Positions 25,701-34,665 are shown, counted from the stretch's first letter. The stretch: DNA of 58,693 nucleotides from an uncultured Lachnospiraceae bacterium (GCA_947630485.1 CANRHU010000011.1:1-58693); one strand, 5' to 3'. The notes: a model not told the origin generated them from the sequence alone. Program-made: numbers and translations.

Positions 25701-28195
25701 ACCTTTCGGGCCTTAAACGGCTCAGCGGTCTGGAACGTGTAATAAACCTTCTTATTGCTGCTGACCTTGCGCCTCATCGTGGTCTTCAGCGTCGTCTTCT
25801 TCCCGTCATTCGTCCAGTACTGCAGCGTCGCGCCGGTCAGCTCGTACGGCTGCATCTCATCCGGGATTACCACAACCGTGTCCATCTCATACTCAGCGTC
25901 CAGCGTCACGATCGGCGCTTTCTTATCATCCGGATACGTATAGCCCGCGTCCCAGTCGTTGCGCACCCAAGCGGTGTCGTACCTGCCGTCCGCGATATCA
26001 AACTGATGCTCCCCGTCGCCTCCATACTGCACCGACTCAATGTGGGCCGTGACATTCTTCCCGCTAAGCTCCGTATTGATCAGCTTGTAATTGGGCACCG
26101 CGGGCGGATCCATACTGATGGTTGTCGCCGTATAGTGAAGGGACGCCGAACCCTCGCCGATCTCATTGGTTCCGGTCAGATAAAACTCATACTCCGTCTC
26201 GTCCCTCAGACCCTGCAGGTCGTACTTGGCCTCCTTAATTCCGGAAACCGTCTGGTAGCGCGCATTTTTGGCCGCTGCCTCGCGATAGTAAAGGGTATAG
26301 CTCTCCGTGTCCTTCATCGCCTTCCAGCTGATTGACAGACGGCGATAACCTGCCTGAATCACCAGATTCTCCGGGGCAGGCGGAAGTCCCATCGCCCGAG
26401 GGGCGGCCGTCACGGACGCAGGATGGCTCTTCCATGTCCGGTTGACCGAACGGATCTCTACGGTATAGGTATTGCCGTTGACCAGATCCGCCCCGCCCAG
26501 GCTTGTCACTTCGAGCGCGGCTGTCTCCACCTGGTGCGTATCCGTAACCGTGTTTTTCTTGCTGTTTATGCCGGTCACGGTAACCTCATACCCTGTAACG
26601 TTCGGCATCTTCTTCCAGGTTAATGTAAAGGATTCATTTCCGTTATCTACCGTCACACGCTCCGGCACGGACATGGGCGGCTCCGGAATCCGGTCCGCCA
26701 TATCGCCAAAGAATTCCACATCGGAAATCTCTGCCAGATTGCCCCCGTTCATGGTCTTTGTAACCTTAATCGTGATTTTCTTAACCGCAACCTGTCCTTT
26801 CAGGTCAATGACGATCGGTATTCCCTGCAGCATCTCCCCGCCCGCGGCAATCACCGCAAACGGCTGCGCCGCAGCGCCGGCTGCCGACACGGTCCGGAGC
26901 GCATATTTTGCCCGGATCGTCTGCACGGCCTGCGTGGCCTCGCCGTTTTGGATGATAAATTCCCTGAGCGTGCCGTCCAAAAGCTCCACCGTAACCTTCC
27001 CGTTCTGGATGCTTCCCCCCGAACCAGGTACGGGATCAATGGTAAAGCCGGCCATCGTTTTCGCCTCCGAGAACTCCGCGGCGACCTCCACCGGCGACGC
27101 CTCGCTGATAACGGAATCCGAGCCTGACAGCGTCACCACTTCCGTCTCTCCGGCAATCATCTCGGTCAGGGAACCTGTAACCTGCGTCCCCGTCGCTTCA
27201 ACGCGGACCTCATCCGCGCGGATCCGCACATTTTTCACCGGCTTTGCCTTGCGGGAAGCGATATCCGTATCGTAATACCTGGCAAACGCCGCCATATCCA
27301 GCAGATCCACTTTGCCGTCCCCATTCAGGTCGGCCCTGTCATAAAAAACGTCGTAGGGATGATCCGCCACAGAGATAATCTCCATCAGCAGATCTTTATC
27401 ATTTTCGTCCAGGATCTGGTCGTTATTGATATCGCCCATCACAAAAACGCCGAATTTCGCGGCGGCGCTCTCCGACGTATATCCGTGGAGCTCCGGCCGG
27501 TCGTTCATCAGGTGGATCGTCGTCAGATCCGTTCCGATGGCAATATCTTTCTGCTCATAGGGCAGATAGGAGTTGTCCTCGTCCGACAGCGGAGTCAGCT
27601 TCAGATCATAGCGTCCAACCGGTATATCCTCAAAAAGAGCGGACGCTCCCACGTAGACGCCGTCCTCTGTCTGCGGAAGCAGAAGGGACGGTCCCACCTG
27701 CTCCATCAGATTCTCCTCACCGCTTTTACCGGCCGGATAGAGCTCCAGCTGCCAGTCGGATTCCTGGCTGGCAACCACGCCGTGCAGCTCGAGACGCAGA
27801 CTCCCGGTTCTCTCCAGACTCACCTTGCGCATCCCATACAGACTCAGCGTATTCAGCGCATCTGACGGAGTTGCATTCTCCGACTCCTCGCTCGTCTCCA
27901 CAGCCTCTGTCTCCGCGTTTCCGGACGGTTCCTCCTCCGGCCGCGCGCCTTCCGGCCGCTCGCCTTCCGCCTCCTCGCCTTTTGGCTGTTCGCTTTCCAG
28001 CTCCGTCTTCTCTGTCGACCCTTCACCTGCAGAGGTTCCCCGCGTCGGTTCCTCGGTCTTCTCTTCCCCGTCCGCAGACGGAATCCCGGTTGTCTCTTCC
28101 TGCAGCGTATCTGTCCCCGTGACGACGGCCGCCGCGGAGATCGGCGTCTGCACCGCCAGCAAAAGCGCCAGCAGGATCGCTGTCTTCTGTCTCAT
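22727..28195 (-). CDS. Giant secreted M60-like metallopeptidase with dockerin-like repeat and sugar-binding modules
   Basis: An 1822-residue exported protein. In order: signal peptide (1-23); acidic Glu-rich stretch (30-115); dockerin-like pair of calcium loops (about 250-312; GDINNDQILDENDKD and DLNGDGKVDLLD); two fibronectin-III domains (about 508-690); a discoidin/CBM32-like domain (about 728-858); the M60 catalytic region (about 1075-1330) with zinc motif HEIGHE at 1230-1235 and downstream E1245; a further beta domain; a second discoidin-like domain (about 1550-1670); and a C-terminal region. M60 enzymes cleave heavily glycosylated proteins such as mucins, and the modules fit glycan binding. 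It has its own promoter, and the downstream cohesin-like anchor gene overlaps by four bases. Confidence 0.88.
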   Translation of the reverse strand: MRQKTAILLALLLAVQTPISAAAVVTGTDTLQEETTGIPSADGEEKTEEPTRGTSAGEGSTEKTELESEQPKGEEAEGERPEGARPEEEPSGNAETEAVETSEESENATPSDALNTLSLYGMRKVSLERTGSLRLELHGVVASQESDWQLELYPAGKSGEENLMEQVGPSLLLPQTEDGVYVGASALFEDIPVGRYDLKLTPLSDEDNSYLPYEQKDIAIGTDLTTIHLMNDRPELHGYTSESAAAKFGVFVMGDINNDQILDENDKDLLMEIISVADHPYDVFYDRADLNGDGKVDLLDMAAFARYYDTDIASRKAKPVKNVRIRADEVRVEATGTQVTGSLTEMIAGETEVVTLSGSDSVISEASPVEVAAEFSEAKTMAGFTIDPVPGSGGSIQNGKVTVELLDGTLREFIIQNGEATQAVQTIRAKYALRTVSAAGAAAQPFAVIAAGGEMLQGIPIVIDLKGQVAVKKITIKVTKTMNGGNLAEISDVEFFGDMADRIPEPPMSVPERVTVDNGNESFTLTWKKMPNVTGYEVTVTGINSKKNTVTDTHQVETAALEVTSLGGADLVNGNTYTVEIRSVNRTWKSHPASVTAAPRAMGLPPAPENLVIQAGYRRLSISWKAMKDTESYTLYYREAAAKNARYQTVSGIKEAKYDLQGLRDETEYEFYLTGTNEIGEGSASLHYTATTISMDPPAVPNYKLINTELSGKNVTAHIESVQYGGDGEHQFDIADGRYDTAWVRNDWDAGYTYPDDKKAPIVTLDAEYEMDTVVVIPDEMQPYELTGATLQYWTNDGKKTTLKTTMRRKVSSNKKVYYTFQTAEPFKARKVQLLLGNTYGHASRISVAEMKFYYYDPIENEIMGLYTDTYHVVLRPEVTLADIEKLRAKLQVKDTVSGEFHPKKAELETELDNAVKILKDGGLQDDILMVDTKDTAKSDGHITFRGGLNTYQPLGVTALAGETLTVYVGGQTVRNGDATRLELILSQYHGSSKAVFKSLGYLKGGPNEITVTALDDMNLERGGQLYVEYTGAFGAEQYGVRVSGGHSAAVLDLSDTDDIAERVRLAKAYLTKVEKQNQEAASRHSQDHAQYGWDPKNCIYEGTDILTRYGMISTAAAQVLAGLGGGSLDAMAAKLEQSMRAFDEMMVLFYQHKGLSGDAEAPAYNRMPVSRINIRYQRMFAGAFMYAGGKHIGIEWPELAGMMGGVPMNAGSDGSYTGTGQYFGWGISHEIGHEINEGAYAVAEITNNYFAVLGQARDTNDSVRFDYDDVFKKVTSGTKGKASNVFVQLAMYWQLHLAYDLGGYNYKTFDDNEEQLENLFFARVDSYVRNPESAPGAEGNELTLSGADTDNKLMRLATAAAQKNLLAFFRRWGLEPDAGTVYYAGQFPEETRGIWFANDESRAVQLREGTGQNRAEHTAAAGTLEYENGSSQVTLRLSSDSSIWMYEVYRYERVKDTIERRPVGYAWAEDDGSAVFTDTIGTINNHTFTYEVIGYDHWLNPTARKEIGSVKVCHDGQLDKSLWEVSTNLTNDSLEQPNEKHPDTTEQPGLEAMIDGRADTAFTGSTEAGTDPEIILHLNQEETITGLSYTAASGTPIGAFEIYVSRTGSGDWQPVTTSQKQFVPGERGSQTVYFHDEKALYTYDASYVRLVAPGQGGTALTVSELSLIGQTGDNIELAASKSIGRLEKEFTAGNGARIPAGSVVFTGTYKGNPAFNAVLLWDENGRLVGGTDADGSVRAEQIIFAPDPKDGLLGEVSEGTWVYYIDPAFADTIDFARVRAELYRVDDAKKNTGERLVSSTLFVEMPSQLPPIVLNAGGGVS

Positions 28196-28212
28196 CTTGG
28201 CCTCTCCTTTTG

Positions 28213-28297
28213 CAACCTAGTTTTTACAGTTAACCTATTATAGCACTTCCAGCGTAACCTATCAACTAAATTTTCTATAACCTGAAATATGTAACCC
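28213..28297 (-). promoter_or_regulatory. Promoter of the M60 peptidase operon with repeated AGGTTA sites
   Basis: Minus strand: -35 TTGATA (28260-28265), exactly 17 bp, -10 TATAAT (28237-28242). The hexamer AGGTTA (plus-strand TAACCT) occurs at 28231, 28255 and 28278, with near matches at 28213 and 28292. All have the same orientation; one touches the -35 and one lies at the start site. This suggests a regulator binding direct repeats. Confidence 0.6.
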
Positions 28298-28333
28298 TTT
28301 TTCAATCTGTTCAGCCCTTCATAACAGACATCC

Positions 28334-28410
28334 AAAAAGGCCGTTGCAAAACGAGGGCTTACTCAATCGTTCCCGATTTGATATGCTCTCCGTTTTACAG
28401 CAGCCTCTTT
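28334..28410 (-). terminator. Terminator of the xpaC-telA operon
   Basis: On the minus strand AGGCTGCTGTAAAACG pairs imperfectly with CGTTTTGCAACGGCCT and is followed by a short T run. The loop is long. Confidence 0.4.
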
Positions 28411-28498
28411 CTTCTAATAATAAATTCTTCTAAATGAATACTTCTAAACGGAAGGACTGTAACGGTTGGCCGTACCGCTCTATCCGCCCGCCGCTTCC

Positions 28499-29659
28499 TT
28501 AACGGCCCGCCCCTTCACGGCTCATGGCCAGAAGCTTCTGCCGCAGCTCGCCTTCAATACGCCCAAGCTCCAGCTCCGCCTCCTGCCGTTTGGCGCGCCC
28601 TTCCTCCTGTATCTTCATCACATCGTCGAGAGTGCTGATCAGTGTCTGGTTCGTAGCCTTCAGCGTCTCGATGTCCACGATTCCCCGCTCAGACTCGCGG
28701 GCCGTCTCCACCGTCGCCATTTTTAGCATCTCCGCGTTCCGTTTCAGAAGTTCATTGGTGGTATCCGCCACCTGCCGCTGGGCCCTCGCCGCGTCAGTCG
28801 AATGACTCAACCCCACCGCGATTACCATCTGCGTCTTCCAAAGGGGAATGGTGTTTACCAGCGTAGACTGAATCTTCTCCGACATGACGGTATCATTGTT
28901 CTGAATCAGACGAATCTGCGGCGCCATCTGCAGCGACACCATACGGGTCAGATCCAGATCGTGAAGCTTCTTCTCAAACCGGTCGCAGAGATTGGCCAAA
29001 TCGCTGGCCGCCTGCGTATCCTCCGGCAGACCGCTGCGCTGCGCCTTCTCCACCGCCTGCGGAAGATCCTTTTCGCGGATCTCGCCCAGCTTCTTCTTCC
29101 CTGCCAATATGTACATGGACAGTTCCTTCAGATAGGACAGGTTCAGCTCATACATCCGATCCATCACCGTCACATCCTTCAGAAGCTGCACCTGATGATT
29201 CTCCAGCATCTTGCTGACCTGATTCACATGCTGCTCCGCTTTCTCATAGCGGGTCTTCACAGCCGTCAGCTTATCGCTTCCCTTGCGGAAAATGCTGAAA
29301 AACCCCTTATCCTCCTCCTCGTCAATGTTTTTCAGTTCGCCCACCAGATCCGTCAGCATCTGCCCGACTTCTCCCAGATCCTTCGTCCGGATGTGCTCCA
29401 GCGCCGTGTCCGAAAAATCGGCGATCTTCTTCTGGGCGCCCGCGCCGTACTGCAGCACCATATTCGAATTCGTCAGATCAATTTTAGACGCGAAATCATC
29501 CACCATCTTCTGCTCTTCTTCTGTCAGAGTCACCTGCACCGGCTCCGGCTTTGCCGCCTCGGCTGCCGGCTGCTCCGGCACCGGCAGATTCCGCTCCCCG
29601 AAAGGTTCCAGCGTCAGCTCCGGCGCCGTCTTTACCATCTCATCCAAATCCTGCATCAT
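28499..29659 (-). CDS. Toxic anion resistance protein, TelA family
   Basis: A 386-residue cytoplasmic, almost entirely helical protein of the TelA/KlaA family (pfam05816). Recognisable stretches are SNMVLQYGAGAQKKIADFSD and LTAVKTRYEKAEQHVNQVSK. Family members were named for tellurite resistance, but their native role is thought to be envelope stress and is not settled. The start overlaps the stop of the XpaC-like gene by four bases, and the XpaC-TelA pairing is conserved in Firmicutes, which supports both calls. Confidence 0.87.
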   Translation of the reverse strand: MMQDLDEMVKTAPELTLEPFGERNLPVPEQPAAEAAKPEPVQVTLTEEEQKMVDDFASKIDLTNSNMVLQYGAGAQKKIADFSDTALEHIRTKDLGEVGQMLTDLVGELKNIDEEEDKGFFSIFRKGSDKLTAVKTRYEKAEQHVNQVSKMLENHQVQLLKDVTVMDRMYELNLSYLKELSMYILAGKKKLGEIREKDLPQAVEKAQRSGLPEDTQAASDLANLCDRFEKKLHDLDLTRMVSLQMAPQIRLIQNNDTVMSEKIQSTLVNTIPLWKTQMVIAVGLSHSTDAARAQRQVADTTNELLKRNAEMLKMATVETARESERGIVDIETLKATNQTLISTLDDVMKIQEEGRAKRQEAELELGRIEGELRQKLLAMSREGAGR

Positions 29660-31242
29660 TCACCGCTCCCCTCTTTCTCATCTTTTTCCTTCATTTCAAA
29701 ATCGCTCTCCGTGAGGCCCTCGCGTTTCAGTATCGACTGCAGCACGGAGGCGTCCGTCATCACATCGAAAGCCGTATCCTCATACATATCGTCAAGGAGC
29801 TTCTCGAAAGCGCCGTTGATCGTATCCATGGTCTCCTCGATCTCCCTCTTCGCATTCGTAAGATTCTCCCCGGGAAATTCCACCTCGGAAAAATCCCTGT
29901 ACGCCGTCACCAGCTTCACCGTGGTCGGCAGATAATACTCCATAAATCGCTCCAGCTCGTCCAGCTGATCCGGATATTTCCGCAGCGTCTCAAAAAGCCT
30001 CTCCAAAACCCGATCCAGCCGGAGCAGTTTATCCGTCATCGCTCCCTCCGGCAGAGATCTGCGCATCTGATCCAAAAGCTCCATCTGCTCCTCGCCGTGA
30101 AGGATGGCCGCCCCGACCGCCGCGTCCACGCTCTGACCGTCCGCGCCGCCTTCGCCGCGCCTTTTCTCTGTCTCCGCCTTTCCGGAAGCGCGCGCCGCAT
30201 CTTCTTTCTCTCTGCGCGCCTCCTCTTTCTCCCTGCGTGTTTCCTCTTCCTCTTTGCGCTCCTCGTAGGATTCCTGCGCCGCCCGGTACTGTTCATAAGT
30301 CTGCATGTCCATCAGCAGGTAGGAACCGTCCTCGGCCAGGCGCGCGTCCGGGAGCATCCCCGCCGACAGGATCTTTTGCAGATCCTTCTTCACGAAATCG
30401 GCTCCGCGCCCAACCGCCTGCCCCAGCCGGCCCGTCTCGCAGTAGGGTCTGCCAATCCGACGAACTTCAGCCAGATAAGCCTTTAGCCTATGGACGCGCT
30501 CGCTTCTTGCAACCCCCAGCCCCAGCATCGTGCCGAAGCCGACCGTTACAAGCGCCAAAAACAGCGTCATCCCCCAACCGAAGGCGCTGTCAATCACAAG
30601 CAGCGAACAACAGAAAAAGAGCAGCGTCAGCAAGCCGAATACGGAGGCCCCGATTCCGCCTGCCAGGCTCATGAATATCCCGGATATCCGTCCCTTCCAG
30701 TTGACGCGGAAATCCATACTCCGCAGGGCTGCCCCGGCACTTCCCTGTGCGGCCGGTCCGGCAGAAGCTGACGGTCCGCCGCCCCCGCGTCCCTGCTGTC
30801 CGGCGTTTTCCGCGTATGAACCGCTTCCGTACATACCATTCGCGGCGCCGCCAAAGAAACCGCCGTCCCCATAGGTATACCGCCCGGTATCCCCGGGTTT
30901 CCGCGTTCCGTGCCGCCAGTCGTTTTCTGTCCTGGAGGCGCCCGCGGCGCCCCCGCGGGCCGCACTTCCGGCAGTCTCATCCCCCGCCCAGCGGGCCCCG
31001 CTTCCGGCAGTCTCATCCTCCGCCCAGCGGGCCGACTGACTGTCCACCGGCTCCTCCGAATCGCGCCCTGCCCGGGCACGGTATCTCTCGAACTGCTGTC
31101 TGGCCTCCTCCAAAGCGGAATCCACCGTGCTGCCGATCGCCTGATTCAGCTGGTTGAAATCCTTCATTTCAAAGGCCGTACACAGCGCCTTCCGGATCTG
31201 CTCCGCGATATCATCCTTTTCCCAGTTTTCCTGCCCGTCCAT
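29656..31242 (-). CDS. XpaC-like protein (5-bromo-4-chloroindolyl phosphate hydrolysis family)
   Basis: A 528-residue protein. Residues 60-175 are low complexity with two 12-residue repeats (ARWAEDETAGSG and ARWAGDETAGSA) and Gly/Ala-rich sequence. Two membrane helices follow at about 195-255 (SVFGLLTLLFFCCSLLVI, LFLALVTVGFGTMLGLGV). A charged helix is at about 325-385. The XpaC domain fills the C-terminus (LLRLDRVLERLFETLRKYP). The historic enzymatic name is from a reporter phenotype and should not be read as a proven activity. First gene of the operon with TelA; GGAGG precedes the ATG. The repeat region is unusual for the family. Confidence 0.8.
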   Translation of the reverse strand: MDGQENWEKDDIAEQIRKALCTAFEMKDFNQLNQAIGSTVDSALEEARQQFERYRARAGRDSEEPVDSQSARWAEDETAGSGARWAGDETAGSAARGGAAGASRTENDWRHGTRKPGDTGRYTYGDGGFFGGAANGMYGSGSYAENAGQQGRGGGGPSASAGPAAQGSAGAALRSMDFRVNWKGRISGIFMSLAGGIGASVFGLLTLLFFCCSLLVIDSAFGWGMTLFLALVTVGFGTMLGLGVARSERVHRLKAYLAEVRRIGRPYCETGRLGQAVGRGADFVKKDLQKILSAGMLPDARLAEDGSYLLMDMQTYEQYRAAQESYEERKEEEETRREKEEARREKEDAARASGKAETEKRRGEGGADGQSVDAAVGAAILHGEEQMELLDQMRRSLPEGAMTDKLLRLDRVLERLFETLRKYPDQLDELERFMEYYLPTTVKLVTAYRDFSEVEFPGENLTNAKREIEETMDTINGAFEKLLDDMYEDTAFDVMTDASVLQSILKREGLTESDFEMKEKDEKEGSGE

Positions 31243-31294
31243 GGCCGCCTCCTATTCATACGGTATGACCGCGCCGCATTTTCCAAATCTTTTC

Positions 31295-32218
31295 CTATGC
31301 CATTGCAAAATTGACCGCGCTGTAGATGAGAAACAGAATCACGCCCGCATTCACGCACACCGCCGTCATCCATTTTCCGGCCGGTATCCTGCCCGGCATC
31401 CTGTAAAACCAGATCTGCCTGCGGCCGGCAATCAGCAGCACAATGCCGCCGATCACGCTCAGCCCCAGTATAAGATACCAGCCCACCACCAAAAAGGAGC
31501 CTGCCAACGGCGACGTTTCCATATAATTCATCATCAGAATCGGCACAATACTTCCGCTGAAATTCACCATCATATGCAGCGCGATCGTATAGCGGATCCG
31601 TCCGGTGCGCAGATACACATACGCGAAAATCGCCCCGAGCGCAAACGCGTAAAAGAACTGGTAGAAATTCCCGTGTGCCAGCGCAAACAGCGCCGCCGAC
31701 ATAAACACCGCCGTCCGCTGACCGAAGCACGCCACCCGATCCAGCAGAAATTTGCGGAACAGCAACTCCTCCAGAACCGGCGCTACGATTACGGCCGCCA
31801 AAAGGATCTCGCCGGGCTCCATCTCCAGGATCAGCTCCTGCACATTGTTCACCATCGGCTGACCGGTAAGCAGACTTACGATCAGCATCAGGAAAAGTCC
31901 GATCAGATTCCCCACCAGCATCGACCCCAGGCAGATGACAAAGACAGCCGAAAACCTCGCCCCGCCCATCCGAAACTGCCAGGCCGGCCCTCTCTTGGGA
32001 ACCGTGCGCACAATCAGATAGCTGAGCGGAAACGCAAGCGGATACATAGCCAGAATACCGATCAGCGAATACAAACCGCCGTCCGCCGCCCCCGCGGCGC
32101 CCTCCAGCAGCCGAACCGCCCCCAACTGACTGAGGGCAGCCACGATAAAAAAGACAAAATAGGCCAGACCCATCCGGGAGTAACTCCTGCGGGCCTGCGT
32201 AAGCCGCATCTCCTCCAT
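31295..32218 (-). CDS. CPBP family intramembrane glutamic endopeptidase
   Basis: A 307-residue polytopic membrane protein. The conserved motifs of CAAX-protease/bacteriocin-processing enzymes are present: EELLFR (E150, E151), ALAHGNFYQFFYA, and a third His in ALHMMVNF. These residues line the membrane active site. The ATG at 32218 is used because AGGAG precedes it; an upstream extension to 32380 lacks a ribosome site and is mostly Arg-rich. The substrate is unknown. It lies 186 bases downstream of the EF-G-like gene on the same strand. Confidence 0.85.
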   Translation of the reverse strand: MEEMRLTQARRSYSRMGLAYFVFFIVAALSQLGAVRLLEGAAGAADGGLYSLIGILAMYPLAFPLSYLIVRTVPKRGPAWQFRMGGARFSAVFVICLGSMLVGNLIGLFLMLIVSLLTGQPMVNNVQELILEMEPGEILLAAVIVAPVLEELLFRKFLLDRVACFGQRTAVFMSAALFALAHGNFYQFFYAFALGAIFAYVYLRTGRIRYTIALHMMVNFSGSIVPILMMNYMETSPLAGSFLVVGWYLILGLSVIGGIVLLIAGRRQIWFYRMPGRIPAGKWMTAVCVNAGVILFLIYSAVNFAMA

Positions 32219-32404
32219 CTGCCTGACTCCTTTCCGCGAACCGTTCCCAAACCGGCCGTCCCTATTCGGGCGCGGCATTTCGCTCCGGGAAACGTATCGC
32301 CCGCACACTGTCCGCATGGAAACATCAGGGACGCGCCGACCGCAGATATCCCTGCCGGCGGCGCGCCCCATGTCGAACATACTATGAAGACCCTTGCGGA
32401 TCCG

Positions 32405-34507
32405 TTAGTTCTCCGCATCCTCCAGGCTGGCTGCCCTTGCCTCGACTTCCTTCTTCTGGATATCGCCGGGGGCCTGCTCGTAGCGGCTGAACTCATATTC
32501 AAACACACCGATGCCTCCGGTCATGGAGCGCAGGTCGGTATTGTAACCGAACATCTCGCTCATGGGCACGTCCGCCTCAATGATCTGCTTGCCGTGGTGG
32601 TCGGAATTCATACCGAGCACGCGGCCGCGGCGGCGGTTCAAATCGCCCATGATATCGCCGGTAAACTTATCCGGCACAGTCACCTTCACGGATGCGATCG
32701 GCTCCAGAAGAACCGGATTGGCCTCCATGAACGCCTTCTTAAAGGCCAGGCTGGCCGCCATCTTGAAGGCCATTTCGGAAGAATCCACCGGATGGTAGGA
32801 GCCGTCCAGAAGGATCGTCTTCAGTCCGACGACCGGATATCCGGCAAGCGGTCCCTTCAGGACGCATTCCTGGATTCCCTTCTCAACCGCCGGGAAGTAG
32901 TTCCTCGGGACAGCGCCGCCGAATACCTGCTCCTCGAAGGTATACGGAGTCTCCAGATCGCCGGAGGGCTCGAAGGACATCTTTACATCGCCGTACTGGC
33001 CATGGCCGCCTGTCTGCTTCTTATACTTGCCCTGCGCCTCCACCTTCTTGCGGATGGTCTCGCGGAACGCGAACTTCGGCTTGGACAGATCGATATCAAC
33101 TTTGTAACGGCTCTGGAGCTTGCTGACCACAACCTCCAGCTGCTGGTCGCCGATGCCGTACAGAAGGGTCTGGCGGTTCTCCTTATCGCCCACCATCTTA
33201 AGCGTCTGGTCCTCGTCCATCAGCTTCGCCAGGGCGCTGGCCACCTTGTCGTCGTCGCCCTTGGTCTTTGTCGTGTAGCGCATATAGGTGTAAGGCGTGG
33301 AGATCTCCGGCTTGTGATACAGAATCGGGGCCGTGCGGACCGCCAGCGTGTCGCCGGTCTGGGTCACGTTCAGCTTCGCCACCGCGCCGATGTCTCCGGC
33401 TTTCAGCTCCGGAAGCTCGATCTGCTCCTTGCCGCGCAGGGTGTAGACCTTGCCGATCTTCTCCTCTGTCTCCTTGCTTACATTATAGGAAGTCATATCC
33501 GGTTTCAGGGTGCCTGTACACACCTTAACCAGAGAATATTTGCCGATGAACGGGTCCACGATGGTCTTGAAAACTCGCATGGAAAGGGACACGTCGTCGT
33601 TATATTTGGCCACAAAGCGCTCGCCCGTAGACACATCCACGCCGATGCACTCGAAATGATCCGGCGACGGAAGATACTTGTCGATGGCCTGCAGAAGCAT
33701 CTTGGCGCCCTGGGCGTTGATGCCGGAACCAAGCATAACCGGCACGATGCTGCCGCTTAACACATTCTCACGCAGCGCGGAGGAGATTTCCTGATAAGTG
33801 AACTCCTCGCCGGAGAAATACCGCTCCATGAACTCCTCGTTGGTCTCCGCCACGGCCTCCATCAGGGCCTCGCGGTAGATCGTCAGGTTCTTCTCGCAGT
33901 AATCCGGGATCGGGCACTCCTCGTAATCGCTTAACGTGGTGAACTTCCGTCCGGCCATCTTCACCACATTCACGAAGCCCACGAACTTCTCGTTCTCACG
34001 GATGGGCATATGGAAGGGCGCGATCTTGCGGCCGAAGCGTGTCTCCATCTTTAAGATCAGGTCGCGGTAGCTGGCGTGGTCGTCGTCCATGTTGGTCACG
34101 AAAATGATCCTGGGCAGGTTATACTTCTCGCAGAGCTCCCAGGCTTTCTCGGCCCCGACCTCGATGCCGGCCTTGCAGTTGATCACGATCACGGCCGCGT
34201 CGGCAACGCTGATGGCTTCCTCTACTTCGCCCACGAAATCGAAATATCCGGGCGTGTCCAGAATATTGATCTTAATCGGCCCGTTCTCTCCCTTGTACTC
34301 AATGGGCACCAAGGATGTGGAAATGGAAAACTGCCTCTTGATCTCTTCCTTATCGTAATCGCTGATCGTCGTTCCATCTACTACGTTGCCCATACGCTTG
34401 GTGATCCCTGTCACCAGCGCCATCGCCTCGACTAAAGTGGTCTTTCCGGCGCCGCCATGTCCGAGCATGGCAACGTTGCGGATCTGTTTGGTGCTATACA
34501 CGTTCAT
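32405..34507 (-). CDS. Elongation factor G paralogue lacking the catalytic switch-II histidine
   Basis: A 700-residue translational GTPase with all five EF-G domains (QTGGHGQYGDVKM in domain IV, SMTGGIGVFEYEF near the C-terminus). G1 is GHGGAGKTT (17-25). Switch II reads DTPGYFDF instead of DTPGH, so Tyr88 replaces the histidine that activates the hydrolytic water. G4 is TNMD instead of NKMD. It therefore belongs to the divergent EF-G-like group rather than the main FusA, and no ribosomal protein or tuf gene is nearby. GTP hydrolysis is predicted to be slow or altered. The ATG at 34507 is chosen from AGGAGG spacing; a GTG at 34513 is too close to it. Likely roles are translocation under stress or on a subset of ribosomes; this is inference. 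Confidence 0.88.
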   Translation of the reverse strand: MNVYSTKQIRNVAMLGHGGAGKTTLVEAMALVTGITKRMGNVVDGTTISDYDKEEIKRQFSISTSLVPIEYKGENGPIKINILDTPGYFDFVGEVEEAISVADAAVIVINCKAGIEVGAEKAWELCEKYNLPRIIFVTNMDDDHASYRDLILKMETRFGRKIAPFHMPIRENEKFVGFVNVVKMAGRKFTTLSDYEECPIPDYCEKNLTIYREALMEAVAETNEEFMERYFSGEEFTYQEISSALRENVLSGSIVPVMLGSGINAQGAKMLLQAIDKYLPSPDHFECIGVDVSTGERFVAKYNDDVSLSMRVFKTIVDPFIGKYSLVKVCTGTLKPDMTSYNVSKETEEKIGKVYTLRGKEQIELPELKAGDIGAVAKLNVTQTGDTLAVRTAPILYHKPEISTPYTYMRYTTKTKGDDDKVASALAKLMDEDQTLKMVGDKENRQTLLYGIGDQQLEVVVSKLQSRYKVDIDLSKPKFAFRETIRKKVEAQGKYKKQTGGHGQYGDVKMSFEPSGDLETPYTFEEQVFGGAVPRNYFPAVEKGIQECVLKGPLAGYPVVGLKTILLDGSYHPVDSSEMAFKMAASLAFKKAFMEANPVLLEPIASVKVTVPDKFTGDIMGDLNRRRGRVLGMNSDHHGKQIIEADVPMSEMFGYNTDLRSMTGGIGVFEYEFSRYEQAPGDIQKKEVEARAASLEDAEN

Positions 34508-34632
34508 ATACACGTTCCTCCTGTCAAATAAGCCTATGAGGATATTCTACTAAATATTTGCGGATTTTACAAGTAAATTGTAGAGAATAGACTGGATTTT
34601 TTCTAAAATATGAGTTGAGGCTGGTTTACTTG

Positions 34633-34665
34633 CAAAACGGTACGCGTAACGCGGAGAGCGTTTTG
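34633..34665 (-). terminator. Hairpin downstream of the sugar ABC operon
   Basis: CAAAACG pairs with CGTTTTG, enclosing an inner CGCGTAACGCG hairpin. No T run, so termination is uncertain. Confidence 0.3.

Noticed and set aside
32219-32380. Longer N-terminus for the CPBP protease
   Set aside because: The Arg-rich extension has no ribosome site, while AGGAG precedes the ATG at 32218.
31154-33760. 868-codon open frame on the plus strand across the CPBP and EF-G genes
   Set aside because: It is antisense to two well-supported genes, has no ribosome site and His/Arg/Leu-biased shadow composition.
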